In this document: in pieces, positions 36,497 to 46,938 of the stretch
How positions within the stretch are numbered: position 1 is the first letter of the stretch
How the letters are laid out: every line of letters begins with the position of its first letter
The notes under the pieces: model-generated
Seen by the model: the letters and a program-made list of their open reading frames with translations, nothing else
What the model was told of the DNA's origin: nothing
Databases searched by the model: none
Position numbers and translations under genes: made by a program
Assembly: GCF_000227135.1 (NCBI RefSeq)
Contig: NC_018249.1
Coordinates: 363,213-427,212, forward strand
Length of the DNA: 64,000 nucleotides
Direction: 5' to 3'
DNA from: Leishmania donovani
Taxonomy: Eukaryota > Euglenozoa > Kinetoplastea > Trypanosomatida > Trypanosomatidae

Positions 36497-39394
36497 ATGC
36501 TCGGCGCCAAGCCCGCGGCTCGCTCCGAACGACTCTTCAAGGAGGGGCTGGGCATCGCACCAGGCGTTGTCGGCGTCAACCCCACGACAGCCACCTCCTC
36601 CAATGCCAACGGAGATTGCAGAAGTATCAGCGCTAGCGTCATCAACAACGGGTCTGCAAGGCGAAGTGATCGGGACGGCGTCCGCGGCTTCGGCGTGGTC
36701 GACAACCTCGACAGCGCGACTGTGCCAACCTTGCATGCAAGGAACGTGAGTGCGCCCGACGACGCCCCCACGAGCTCCGCGAGCCGCCTGCTTGACTCGA
36801 GTGTGCCCGTAGACCAGGAGACGGTCTACTGCAACCTGTGGCTCTTTATTTGGCTCAAGACCATCGGCTCCTTCGACTCGGGTGCCTTCAGCGCTGCCCT
36901 CGGTGCCCCCAACGGCATCAGCGAGACCTGGGATCTAAGCACGAAGCTGCAAGGCGCACTGACCTCGAGCGTGTTCCTCGGGAACGTGTTGGGGTGTCCG
37001 CTGGCCGGGCATCTCTTCTCCCGCTACGACGAGAAGCGTGTCTTGTGCACCGCCCTCATCGTACACACATTGTTCACGTTTCTCTACGCCGCCTTCCCCA
37101 TCTACGGCGTGGCCCTGCTGAACCGCTTCTTTATTGGCATCAGCCTCTCCTTCATCGTTGTGTACACTCCTGTCTGGGTGGACGAGTTTGCGCCAAAGAA
37201 CCGACAGAGCGTATGGATGGCGTCACACAACGCCGGCGTGCCGCTAGGCATCATGCTTGGCTACCTCCTCGCCGCCGGCCCGCCAGCCTTCACAAGCTCC
37301 ATCAGCTGGTCCTGGTCGTTCTACATCAAATGCGTGCTCATGGTACCGACAGTCGTGTACGTGGCACGTTCAGATGCGCGCTCCATCAACACGCGCAAGG
37401 CAAGCGGTGGTGGCGGCGACAGCAAGGGCTACGATGACGGTGGCGACGGCAACCACGCTGGCGACTCCGGTGCCGTCAGCGCTTGCGTGGTAAGCGGAGA
37501 AGGCCCGAATGGCGTAGCAAGTGCGATGGTCGCCTCACTGCCGGTGGCAACGGCGAACGCGAGAGCGTCTGCCCCGGCCGGCACCTTGCGGTCGACTAGT
37601 TGGGAGGTGAGTATGGCGCAGCCGCTGCGCAAGCTGGCAGATCGTGCCTTAGCGACGATTCGGAACCTCTACTCTTCCATGGCGCCGCTTTTTTCGAACG
37701 TGGTGTACATGTGCAGCGTCGTGTCGCTCACTAGCCTGTACTTTGTCGCGACGGGGCTGCAGAACTTCGTGACGCAGTATCTTCGCGAACCGCCGTTCAA
37801 CGCCTCGATGGCCATTATCATGGTCGGCTTCGGCACGGCCGTCATTTTGGCACCGGTGTGCGGCGTCATCGCCGGCGGCATCCTGCTCGACCGCATCGGC
37901 GGCTACAAGCGCAACCTCCGCCGCGTCGCCTTCTTTGTCTTGGCCTGGGGTGTGTGTGCGGTGCTCTTCTCAGTCATCTGCATCTTTGTGCGCACGACAC
38001 GCGACTTCCTGCTTGTCATGTCCGTCGTGCTGTTCTGTGGCGGGGCCATCGTCCCCCCTGGTGCCGGACTTACGATGGCGTCCCTGCCAGACCACCTTCG
38101 CTCCATCGGCGCGGCCTTCTCGCAAACCATCTACAACCTACTCGGTAACTTTAGTGGGCCGCTCGTGTGCGGCTGGGTGGCAGACGCGACGGGGAGTCTG
38201 CGCTACGGTATCATCACGCTGCTTCTGTCCAGCGCGCTGGGTGTCGTGCCCATCGTAGGCATCGTGCACTTCGCCTTCTACGGTGGTGGAAGCGGGATCG
38301 GTTCGGCGATGAATGCGCTGATCGGCAGTAGCGGCGACGACGGCGCAGGCGTCGCGACAGAGGTAGTGGCTCAGGATGAAGAGGATGATGAGGTGCTCGA
38401 GATGCAGGGGAGTGCACTAGTAGCGGAAAAGGACGACGTGGTGGCGGCCGCCGTGCTCGGCGGACATGTCTACGGCCGCGACGGTGCGAAGGTGCTCGCA
38501 GATGCGATCACAATGCAGAATGGCAAGCTCACCGCATCACCAGCGACAGCGTCTATGCGGAGCGGCGCCGCTGGGTCGACTCTGGAGGTGCAGATCAAAT
38601 CACCACTGCAGGTGTGCCAGCCGCTCGCAGCGGTGCGCCGTATGTCGAGCGACAGTGGAAGAGGTACGGCCTGCAACGAAAAAGCGGCCGTCCCGCTGCT
38701 GTTACGAAGCAGCGCGCACTCACTGACATCGCCGGCGCTGCCGGCCTGCTCTTTCCGCACCCCATCCACACCCGCAGCCGTCTCACCAGCAGCAGCGTCA
38801 CTGCCGCTGATGACGCCGCCTACGCAGCCTTCTCGCATTGCTGCCGCGGGGCCCACCTGCGACATGTCGGGGCTGCTACGCGGGCCAGGAACCGCGCGGC
38901 CTGTGGCGCCGGCCAGGACCTCCTCGTCGACGAGGGAGGCCGCTGAGCTCCCTGCCGCCTTATCTCTCAACTATGCGGGGCGTCGCGGCGAACAGCAGAA
39001 GGCGGACTTGGTGCTGATGAACCTCGAGGTGGAAGCGACGAGAGTCATGTCACTTCCCAACCAGCACGCTTTCGGGATCGATCTGGTGCGGGCGTGGCTG
39101 GACAACGGAGTGCAAGAGCCGAACTTGCCCCCGCGCCCCTCCTCCAGAAGTCTGTCGCGCAGCATCGGTGAGGCTGGCGTGGCGCACCCGCCGCACATGG
39201 AGCTCCTGCCCACCCACATCGCCAACAGCAGTTTGGCAAGTCTCGGAAGTGCCGGTGCCGCTGCGCCGACTCCACCCCATCACTGCAGCACGCTCTCGCA
39301 ACGGCACTGCAACAATGTCGAACACGTAACGGAGGAGACAGGCGTGAGACAAACCCACACGCGCACTCATGCAGGTGAGCACACGCACATGTAG
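36497..39394 (+). CDS. Major facilitator superfamily transporter
   Basis: A 965-residue membrane protein with the two-times-six-helix MFS plan. An N-terminal disordered segment (1-110) is followed by helix 1 (LWLFIWLKTIGSFDSG). The loop 2-3 signature in half one is GHLFSRYDEKRVL (about 171-183). Helices continue to about 290 (WSWSFYIKCVLMVPTVVYV), then comes a low-complexity cytosolic loop (300-370). The second half carries a matching signature (GGILLDRIGGYKR) and ends near 600 (ALGVVPIVGIVHFAFYGGG). Residues 610-965 form a long hydrophilic tail. The overall style, including SIGAAFSQTIYNLLGNFSGP, resembles Spinster-like or organic-anion-type MFS proteins, but the substrate cannot be inferred. 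The upstream in-frame ATG at 35888 was rejected because a splice acceptor lies in between. Confidence 0.85.
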   Translation: MLGAKPAARSERLFKEGLGIAPGVVGVNPTTATSSNANGDCRSISASVINNGSARRSDRDGVRGFGVVDNLDSATVPTLHARNVSAPDDAPTSSASRLLDSSVPVDQETVYCNLWLFIWLKTIGSFDSGAFSAALGAPNGISETWDLSTKLQGALTSSVFLGNVLGCPLAGHLFSRYDEKRVLCTALIVHTLFTFLYAAFPIYGVALLNRFFIGISLSFIVVYTPVWVDEFAPKNRQSVWMASHNAGVPLGIMLGYLLAAGPPAFTSSISWSWSFYIKCVLMVPTVVYVARSDARSINTRKASGGGGDSKGYDDGGDGNHAGDSGAVSACVVSGEGPNGVASAMVASLPVATANARASAPAGTLRSTSWEVSMAQPLRKLADRALATIRNLYSSMAPLFSNVVYMCSVVSLTSLYFVATGLQNFVTQYLREPPFNASMAIIMVGFGTAVILAPVCGVIAGGILLDRIGGYKRNLRRVAFFVLAWGVCAVLFSVICIFVRTTRDFLLVMSVVLFCGGAIVPPGAGLTMASLPDHLRSIGAAFSQTIYNLLGNFSGPLVCGWVADATGSLRYGIITLLLSSALGVVPIVGIVHFAFYGGGSGIGSAMNALIGSSGDDGAGVATEVVAQDEEDDEVLEMQGSALVAEKDDVVAAAVLGGHVYGRDGAKVLADAITMQNGKLTASPATASMRSGAAGSTLEVQIKSPLQVCQPLAAVRRMSSDSGRGTACNEKAAVPLLLRSSAHSLTSPALPACSFRTPSTPAAVSPAAASLPLMTPPTQPSRIAAAGPTCDMSGLLRGPGTARPVAPARTSSSTREAAELPAALSLNYAGRRGEQQKADLVLMNLEVEATRVMSLPNQHAFGIDLVRAWLDNGVQEPNLPPRPSSRSLSRSIGEAGVAHPPHMELLPTHIANSSLASLGSAGAAAPTPPHHCSTLSQRHCNNVEHVTEETGVRQTHTRTHAGEHTHM

Positions 39395-39598
39395 GCTCTG
39401 CTGCGCCTCTCCCTCTCGCTCGCTCTCTGCTTCTTGCACCCTCATTGCTGCGACACAGAGGTGGGGGCGGATATAGTGCTTTCCTCACAAGACGGACATA
39501 AGTAATGACCTCGTCGCTCTGTCCCTTGTTTTCTGTGCATGTCTGTCCCTGATCACCCCTTCGCTGCCGGTTATAAGGCTGTCTTGCTTTGGATGCAC

Positions 39599-39620
39599 GT
39601 GTGTGTGTGTGTGTGTGTGT
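39599..39620 (+). repeat. (TG)n microsatellite
   Basis: Eleven TG units in the spacer 3' of the MFS transporter gene. Confidence 0.85.
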
Positions 39621-41102
39621 TCGTGTCAAGAGCGTGAAGCCACTTGGTGTGCTGCTTCTGCCTCGATGCGCGCTGGGTTTTGTCTGTGCATCTATGTATA
39701 ACGGAGTTTGTGGCCGACGGCCCCCGTTGAGCAACCTTCCCCCTCCTCTCTCTCTCTTGGACACGCCCGGCGCCGCTGTTGTGCTCCTTCCGCTCTCCTC
39801 TTGTACCGTCTCTTCACTCGCCTCCAACCTTTTATCATCTTGTCTGGGTAGGGTCTGTCTTGTCGCTCCCTCCCTCTACCTCTTGCTGGCCAGGTGGCAC
39901 CTCGTGATCACCCCCGCGTATAGGCGCACACTCACTTACTCGGCTAGGCATCGCCTCCGCCTCCCTTCCCTTTCCGCTCTTCTCGTGTTGTGGTTTTTCG
40001 AGTATCACGGCTATGTGTTGTGCGTCGTGCGTGATGCATGTGTTTGTGTTCTGCGTGTGCGTGTGTGTGTGTGCGTGAGGGTAGGCGTGCTCGGCGCCAT
40101 TATGGCTCACCTATTCCTCTCTCCATCTCCCTCCCCTCCGAAGTGGTAGTGTTTTCCGCGCAGCGAGGGGGGGGGGCTTCATCCTCCTCTCATTATTCTT
40201 GTTGTTCCGATGGCGATGGCGCCGATGAGAAAAAGAGCTCCGACACACACACGCACACGCACATGATCTCGACTTCCCCCTTCGGTGCGGAGGAGCGGCA
40301 GCAGAAAAAACGCCGCCGCTCAGCAAAGCCCATCACAATGGAACCGAAGGACGAGAGAGAGGCAAACGCCTGTGCCGTCGCGCAACAAGGGTTTGGATCG
40401 AGGGAGGTACGCAGCGCCTCCATTTTTCATATTCTCGCGCCCCTCGCTCTCCCTCTCGTGCGTGTGCGTGTGTGTATGTATGTAGGTCGTCAACACAGTT
40501 GGTGGATTGGGCAAGTGTTCTTTTCGAGTGCTTCTCCACCTGTAAGTCGACGCACGTCACGGTACGCTGTGGCGATGGTGGGACTCGTGCACAAACATCA
40601 CCTTCAGGCAAAGGGCGGGGAGCATTAAGAAGCGTCATTACCACCGCCGCCACCCCGCATCTCCATCCTAGTAGCGCACCTGCTCCGTGTCGGCGCATGT
40701 GTGCACATGGGCAACTTTACCAGCATTCGTCTCCCCATGTCAACGATTGCCGCGGCTACGACTCCTTCCTCTCTCTCGCCTGCTCTGCATCCACTTGTTC
40801 TATTCCACTGCACCCTCCCCCTCTGTCGGCACGTGCGCCTGCAGTGGAGCCCTCCCTCTGCTCCGTCCATAAGCCAGCACAAGCACGCACGCGCCGAGTC
40901 CGTAGTAGTGACACTGTCTCTTCCCTTTCCGTGCGCGGTCGCTCTGTCTTTCTTTCTGCGCTTTCAGAGAACGTGCAGCTGATCCATCACAGCTCTCGCC
41001 GCTCACTTCACCGAGCTGTCGTGGTTCGCGGAGCGCTTGCCGACGAACGCGTCGAGTCGCTGTCGGCTCACATAGGTGTGCACCTCCGTACCCCACTCCC
41101 AG

Positions 41103-41163
41103 CCCTCCCTCCTCTCCCTCCTCCCACCCCCCTCCCCAAAAAGAAAAAACGCCAAGCATACAG
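41103..41163 (+). promoter_or_regulatory. Candidate spliced-leader acceptor, SmD1
   Basis: A 35-base near-pure CT tract (41103-41137) is followed by an A-rich stretch and AG at 41142-41143, 41155-41156 and 41162-41163; the ATG is at 41171. The 5' UTR would be very short if any of these is used. Confidence 0.55.
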
Positions 41164-41170
41164 GCGCGAG

Positions 41171-41482
41171 ATGGCATCTGTGTCACCTTCTGAAACAGGC
41201 GGCACGCTCATCACGTTCCTGCAGCAGCTGCGCGGCACCCTGGTCGAGATTGAGCTGAAAAACGCCTCCATTGTCTCAGGCGAAATCGCCTACGTCGATG
41301 CCAATATGAACACGTACATGTCACACGCAAAAATCACCAGCAAGGGCAAGAACCCTGTGGAAGTCGAGGAGTACATGGTGCGCGGTAGCACGATCCGCTA
41401 CATCATTATGCCGGAGAGCCTGAACACGTACGATATTCTGAAGCAGGCTTCGACAAAGAAGAACGGCGCATCGAAGAAGTAG
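41171..41482 (+). CDS. Small nuclear ribonucleoprotein SmD1
   Basis: A 103-residue protein matching the SmD1 core: LITFLQQLRGTLVEIELKN (about 13-31), the Sm1 motif through VDANMNTYM (42-50), and the Sm2 motif YMVRGSTIRYIIMPESL (68-84), which parallels IRGNNIRYFILPDSL of other SmD1 proteins. SmD1 is one of the seven proteins forming the ring around the Sm site of spliceosomal snRNAs. In trypanosomatids these act mainly in spliced-leader trans-splicing, in the nucleus. The tail is short and lysine-rich (KQASTKKNGASKK) and lacks the Gly-Arg repeats of animal SmD1. The frame is open further upstream (to 40472), but the Sm fold begins right after ATG 41171 and the pyrimidine tract lies just before it. 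LSm2 is the nearest alternative; the MNT motif and PESL ending favour SmD1. Confidence 0.9.
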   Translation: MASVSPSETGGTLITFLQQLRGTLVEIELKNASIVSGEIAYVDANMNTYMSHAKITSKGKNPVEVEEYMVRGSTIRYIIMPESLNTYDILKQASTKKNGASKK

Positions 41483-42749
41483 GCCGCGGCGGCGCTGACT
41501 ACGGCAGAGAGGCGCGCGCACGTTCGGGCGAGTGATCGGGTCATCGAGGTGTTCTGCTGGAGCGGAGAGGGACACACAAAGCCCGAAGGAAGGAGAGAAA
41601 GAGAGAGTTACGCGTGCCAACGTTTTGGCGGTGCTGCGAAGAGACGCGGCTGACAGTTCGGGGCTACATGTCGAAAGGAGTCTCTCGCTGATGCTGTGCA
41701 TGAGCGAGTGTATAGAGGGGACGAGAAGGGGAAAAGGGAGGGGAGGCACTCGAGCCGATGGCGGCACGATGAGCTGACCTCGATCACACGAAACGCGCAC
41801 AGCTTCGTCCCGTCTTCACCAGTAGTCTCCCGTTCGCCCCCCTCTTCCTCCGTCGCGGCAGTCATCTGAGACACGCGCACAGCGGCATTCCGTGTCGCTT
41901 GTGACCCGTGCGTAAAGATGCTTGCTCCGCGTAAACACGGCTTCTGAGTAAAGGAGGGAGGAGGAGGAGGAGGGGAGGCAGGGCTCTGATCTGGATGCCG
42001 CCCGCGTGTGCGGTTGTGTTGGCGTTTTGATGCGTATACATTGTACATGTATGTGTCTACGCGTCGGTGTATGTCTAGTCGTGGCGTGCGTGCGCTTCTG
42101 TTGTGTAACTTGCGCGCACCTAAATCACAAACCGAAAAGGACGACGTAGATGTGAAACGACGCAGCCCAGAAACGAAAATAGAGAACGCCGAAAGAAGCA
42201 GTTGCTGCTGCTTTTTTTATGTACGTGTCTTTGTCTTCGCACTACACTGTCTTCATCGCCTCGTCACTTGCTCGGCCCTTCGCTCGCCCTTTTTTTCTGT
42301 TTCTTCGCTGAACGAAAGAGAGGGCAGGCAGGCTGGCGAGCTGGCGAGTGGACCACTCTGCCACGACGCCTGTTGGTGTGCATTGGCCACGCGGCGCATG
42401 CGATGAGTCATCGTCTTCTAGGCAGCCCACCTGCTCAGCTGCTTACTCGCATCCTCTCATTCGCTTGCCTTGAGTTTTCTGCATCCCCTCGTCCGCTCTT
42501 CCGGCTCTCACGCTCGCTGTCCATCTTCCTCGGCATTTGTCGGATTGCCACGCGCCCTCGCGTGTCCCACCACCACCGTCCCTCTCCTCGCACGCTCAGA
42601 AGCACGTGTAAACGCACCTACGCCTGCACTTCGTCAGGTTTATGTCCCTCTGCCGTTTTCGCCCTGCCGAGCCGTGCCAGCAACGCGAAACAAGAAGGCC
42701 GAGGTAGGAACGGAAAGAATAGTGCGAAGAGATAGATCAAGGCGCGCGT
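41483..42749 (+). other. Spacer between SmD1 and the proline-rich gene
   Basis: No supported gene in about 1.3 kb. It includes GA-rich DNA at 41540-41610 and 41715-41750, GGA repeats near 41955-41975, and CT-rich stretches at 42470-42600 and 42640-42670 that could guide splicing of the next gene. Confidence 0.55.
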
Positions 42750-45142
42750 ATGGTGTTGCGGACGCCGACCACCACCACGCCGCTGCCGACGCAGCAGCAT
42801 CACCAGTCACAGCAGAGCTACTTCCATGCGAACGTGACGGCGCTGCGGAGCCTGCAGCACCGGATGCAGCTGCGGGCGGAAGCGGCACAGGTGCTGCACA
42901 CTGATCCATCATCATCTTCGCTCGGTAAAAGTAGCCTGCCAGCGTCGCCAGCACAGCACCGCCACTGCCAATGCGGCGCTGCTCGTCCTGCGCCATTTCC
43001 TTCCTCTCCATCAAAGCCGACCGCAGCGCAGACAGCACCAGCGAGCCCTGATGCGCCCTTCTCTCTTTGGTCACCACAGCTGCACGCAGCTGTTTTACGA
43101 GTCGCAGACTTGGGTGAAGTGGATATCACCGCCGGGGCGTACTGCACGGCGCGGGGCACGACGCGGCGAACAGCAACGGCGCAACTGCCAGAGATGAGCC
43201 ACCTTGGCAGTGTAGTCGGTAATGGAGAAGGCGTGCCAGCTGCAGGAAGCTCGCCAGGGGGGTGCGGCGCCTGCACATGTCGAGGCTGTGGCTGTCTCGA
43301 TGGGCCCAACGCAAGTAGGGAGGAACAGCAGTGTCGTAATCACCGCCGGCATCGCAGCAGTCATCGCAAGCGGCACGGCCGTAGCAGCGGCAGAAGGCGC
43401 CGTGATGACTCGGTCGGCTCCTGCCCGCCTTCTTCTCCCGGTCCGTCCAAGTCCGCCGCCGCAGCAACGGCTCGGCTGCCAAGCGCCGTTTCGCTCCTTG
43501 CGACGGCTTCCAATGCGTCACCAGTTGCGTCTCCGTTTCGTGACCAGGAAGTGCTGGAGCGCATCATGGCCAAGTACCGCACCCCTCCAACACCGCCCGC
43601 GGAGCCAGCGCAACAGCAGCCGCTGCATATCTTCCTCCATTGCGGATGTGAAAAGACGGGAGCAGCGCCTGATATCACAGCATTGGCGGGGACTTATGCC
43701 TCAGCAGCCACATTAGTGGCCCCAGGGCCGACAGCGAAGACAGCGACAGCCTCCACTCCTGCCTCATCCCCGCCATCAGCCGCGTCCGTCCCTCCACCAC
43801 CACCAGCCGTGTCCGTCCCACCGCCACCACCACCAGCCGTGTCCGTCCCACCGCCACCACCACCAGCCGCGTCCGTCCCTCCACCACCACCAGCCGTGTC
43901 CGTCCCACCGCCACCACCACCAGCCNNNNNNNNNNNNNNNNNNNNNNNNNNNNNNNNNNNNNNNNNNNNNNNNNNNNNNNNNNNNNNNNNNNNNNNNNNN
44001 CGCCGCCGCCACCAGCCGTGTCCGTCCCTCCACCACCAGCCGTGTCCGTTCCGCCGCCACCGCCATCAGCCGCGTCCGTCCCGCCGCCGCCGCCAGCGGC
44101 ATCCGTCCCTCCACCACCGCGGAGTGCGTCTGCGCTGAAAACCCCGCCGGCGATTGCCGGTGCACCGTCAAGGTCGCGGTCTCCTACTGCGCCGACCCAC
44201 TCCGCGATAGACAAGGAGCGGCAGATGCTGCTGGAGAAGGCTGACAAATACGTCTGGCAACTTGAGCAGGAGGTGCAGCACCGCGCCCTTCATTATAACG
44301 TCGTGCTGCAGCAGCTAGCGGAGGAGGAGGCACGCAGCGCAGCTCTACGCCACGACCGCGACGCACTCCTGGAGCTTAACGGCGGCCTGCAAGCCTCTCT
44401 GAACTACACTGGAGGTAGCAGCAACTCACGGAGGCGACACCGGCACGGACACTCTACCTCCTCCTCCTCTACGTCAACCTGTGAAGCGACGGCAAGGCCA
44501 TCGCCTCAGGGTGCAAGTGAATCAGACAAAAAAGGTCTGCCACCGCCACAGCAACAGCAGCAGCAGCAGCCGGCGCGTCGTCTCCCACCAGCGGTTGAGT
44601 CCGTCTACGCCTCTCTGCAGATCCCCGCGGATGCTGGTGCAGCAGCCGCACCATCGGCGGCGCCGTCAACATCTGCCACCTATGTACCAGCATCCACCGC
44701 AACTGCGGCAACAGGAGAAGGTCGCGCGAGCGCGACGCAAGAAGTGCTCCGACACGTACTGCTTGAGCGTGAAGCGGCACTGCAGTCGTCGCCGCGGCCC
44801 AGCATGGCGAAAGCGGTGATGGGCACGCCGAACAGCGTGCCTTACCATGGCTACTCCGACGAACTGCGCCGCTACGTGGATCGCCTTTATCAGGAAGCAG
44901 AGGCTGGCGCCGCTCATGTGCGGCAGGCAAGTCTGCCCTCGGTGATTCCAACGGGTGCCGCCGCAGCGGCATCGTCCCTCGCACCCTCACTTGAGCTACC
45001 AGCCTACCAGCTGCAGCAGAGGCAACGCCAGTCGGAGCTAGAGCAGCTCCGGGCAGAGGTAGCGGTAGAGGGGGAGCGCATGAGGGCCGATGCGCAGCGG
45101 TGGCGCGCCTACCTTCAACAACAGCAACAGCAACGGCTTTGA
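42750..45142 (+). CDS. Proline-rich protein with coiled coil, split by assembly gap
   Basis: A single gene interrupted by 75 undetermined bases. Before the gap, 392 codons start at MVLRTPTTTTPL. They include a Cys/His/Arg-rich patch (CGACTCRGCGCLDG, then Arg/His/Ser) near 172-215 and enter a tandem repeat of about 9-10 residues built from VPPPPPPAVS/AAS. After the gap the same repeat resumes in another frame (from 44003), then comes a coiled coil (KERQMLLEKADKYVWQLEQE and LAEEEARSAALRHDRDALLE), Ser/Gln-rich linkers and a helical, Gln-rich C-terminus. That is 379 residues after the gap. The repeat resembles formin FH1-type profilin-binding proline tracts, but no FH2 domain is present. Function unknown; a cytoskeletal or scaffold role is only a guess. 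Confidence 0.75.
43785..44127 (+). repeat. Poly-proline coding minisatellite
   Basis: Tandem 27-30-base units (core GCCGTGTCCGTCCCACCG plus CCA repeats) encode VPPPPP(P)A(V/A)S. At least four units precede the gap and at least four follow it. The near-identical units explain why the assembly failed here, and copy number is likely to vary between strains. Confidence 0.9.
43926..44000. other. Assembly gap (75 N)
   Basis: Undetermined bases inside the proline-rich repeat. The flanking reading frames agree only if the true missing length leaves remainder 1 when divided by 3, so the stated 75 bases cannot be the exact length unless there is another indel. Confidence 0.95.
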
Positions 45143-46179
45143 AGCTCCCCTTTCCCCGACGGCGCATACATCTCTCTCGCTGATGGGCTGATTTTTTCGT
45201 CTCGCCTGCCTCGCCTGTTTTGCATGCATCTTGCGCTGTACGCAAACTCGAAGCACTGCCGCACATGCACAATCCTCTTCTCCCTCACCACCCGCGCTCA
45301 GCTTCGCCTTTTCACAGGGGTGGCATAGATGATAGATGGGCGCGCCCCCTTCTCGCTCTCGTCCCTTCGCTTCTCGCTCGCTCTCGGTGATCCGCCGCCG
45401 CCGCCGTCTCCCTCCCTTCTTTAGTTTTTGTCAGGCGACAGCAAGAGCGATGACAGTATGGCGTGCGGATGTGTAGTGTCATACACATAGATATATATGT
45501 TTGCATGTACATGTGTACACACACATTATATGTGTGTGTGTGTGCGTGTGTATGCCTGCGCACTTTTTTCTGCGTTTCCCAGATAGTGTGATCCAAGAGT
45601 GCTGTTGGCGGGCACACGGAAAGAGTGCGGAGTGGGGCACGACAAGGGGAGATGGGACGGAGCTGTGTAAATGCAGATGGAGCTGCCCGTGCATGCACGT
45701 GGTGTGAGCGTGCATGTTCGCGCGTAGGGAGGGGGCCGGTGGTATAGCGCGCAAGCGACTCCCTGCGGACGGCAGTAGCATTGCGAGACGCCGCCAAGTG
45801 ACTCATCCTTTTCGCCCTCGCGCGCCAGTTCATCGTCCCTGTCTCTCCCCCACACCCTCCGACTCCACTACTTGTCGATTGGTTGATCATCTGGCAGCGG
45901 TGTCGACTCCGTCAGCGAAGCGAGTCAGCAGCCCGATCAGCGTTCTCGCGTCGCTTTTTGCCCCCCCCCCCTCCCACTCCTCCCTCCAAGAACGTCCTTC
46001 TCCCCTCACCTCCATGCACTTCTCTTGAACTCGCCTCCACCGCTACCACCACCCTAGTGACCTCGCATACCTCCCTCCCACATTTGCCGCAGTCACTCAC
46101 CAGTGGCTACGCCGCGTCACCAGCAAGGCCACAGCAGCAGGGATCCAACGAAACAAGAGAAGAGGCCCGAAAGAACGCG
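45143..46179 (+). other. Spacer upstream of small membrane protein gene
   Basis: No supported gene. It contains an AT/TG-rich stretch at 45480-45552 (ATATATAT, then CA and TG runs that could pair into a small hairpin), a C11 run at 45961-45971 and a CT tract ending in AAG at 45989-45990. The next gene's frame is open back to 45883, but that part is spacer-like. Confidence 0.55.
45954..45990 (+). promoter_or_regulatory. Candidate spliced-leader acceptor, small membrane protein gene
   Basis: A long C/T tract (T5 then C11 and CT-rich) is followed by AG at 45989-45990; further pyrimidine blocks and AG near 46091 lie closer to the ATG at 46180. Confidence 0.4.
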
Positions 46180-46938
46180 ATGGGCTGGTTTCGCTCCTCG
46201 GCCTCGGGAGCGGCCGGCACCGCCACCGCAGAAGCGCCAGCGGCAGCAACCGAGCACGGAGCCCAGTACCGGCAGCCGCAGCCGGAAGCGAATTCTCCGG
46301 CACCGTTGACTGAGGCGGAGCAGCTCGACCTCCTCGTCGCCGGTGCGCGTCTCGACGGCACAGAAGCGCAGGACACGGATCGCTTCCTCGGGTCCAACAG
46401 GCGGCACACGTACGCGGACGGTCTGCTAAGCTGCGCCGCCTACACCTTCAGCGGGCTGCAGCACATTCAAGGGCAAAGTAGCGCCCTGACGCTGCTCACC
46501 ATGTGGACGGTGGGAACGACGTTCCTGGTCGACGTGGCAGAGCGGAAGTACCTGCAAGAATCTCTGCAGAGCACGCTGTGCACAACCCAGACAAGAAGCG
46601 TAGCTGAAAAGCCGCTATTGCTCGATCAGCCGCCACACAACGCTACACCGGCATCTACGCCAGGAAAAGCAGCAGTGGCGCCGGCGATGCCTACTGCGTA
46701 CGACTCGCTGTCATCAGCGATCAAGAAGTCCGCGCCACAAGACAAGGAGAAGCTCGCGGAGCAGCAGCGAAAGGTGTTCTTGACACAGGCGGTTGCATCG
46801 TGGTTGTGGATGCTAGCCTCCTTTCAGCAGTTCAAGGTGCACAAGCGACTCAAGTGGTGCGGGTACAGCAGCTGGATGGGACTCGGCTGCGCGGGGTACT
46901 ACACGACTCGGCATCTCTACAATCTGCTTGTGAAGTAG
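46180..46938 (+). CDS. Small multi-span membrane protein, unrecognised
   Basis: A 252-residue protein starting MGWFRSSASGAAG. Residues 1-45 are an Ala/Gly/Pro/Gln linker. Hydrophobic stretches are at about 84-120 (ending LLTMWTVGTTFLVDVA), 199-218 (FLTQAVASWLWMLASFQQF) and 232-250 (WMGLGCAGYYTTRHLYNLL). A charged linker (KKSAPQDKEKLAEQQRKVF) lies between the first and second. The layout suggests an organelle membrane protein with two to four spans. I recognise no family. The frame is open upstream to 45883, but that portion is spacer-like Pro/Ser/Thr sequence, so ATG 46180 is used. GC-biased third positions support coding. Confidence 0.75.
   Translation: MGWFRSSASGAAGTATAEAPAAATEHGAQYRQPQPEANSPAPLTEAEQLDLLVAGARLDGTEAQDTDRFLGSNRRHTYADGLLSCAAYTFSGLQHIQGQSSALTLLTMWTVGTTFLVDVAERKYLQESLQSTLCTTQTRSVAEKPLLLDQPPHNATPASTPGKAAVAPAMPTAYDSLSSAIKKSAPQDKEKLAEQQRKVFLTQAVASWLWMLASFQQFKVHKRLKWCGYSSWMGLGCAGYYTTRHLYNLLVK

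Larger units (their letters stand above)
39395..41170 (+). other. Spacer upstream of SmD1
   Basis: No supported gene in 1.8 kb; open frames such as 39589-40149 are spacer-type. It contains a TG run (39599-39620), TG-rich DNA near 40050-40085, a G run near 40168-40175, CA repeats near 40244-40262 and the long pyrimidine tract directly before SmD1 (41103-41137). Confidence 0.55.

Noticed and set aside
44001..44138. Continuation of the proline-rich frame straight across the gap (Arg/His/Pro-rich)
   Set aside because: This is the wrong frame; the VPPPPP repeat and downstream coiled coil are in the frame starting at 44003.
45511..45545. CA/TG hairpin around TTATA
   Set aside because: Pairing arises trivially from adjacent CA and TG microsatellites; no sign of a specific structure.
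46180..46197. N-myristoylation of MGWFRSS
   Set aside because: Gly2 and Ser6 fit, but Trp directly after the glycine is disfavoured by the consensus.
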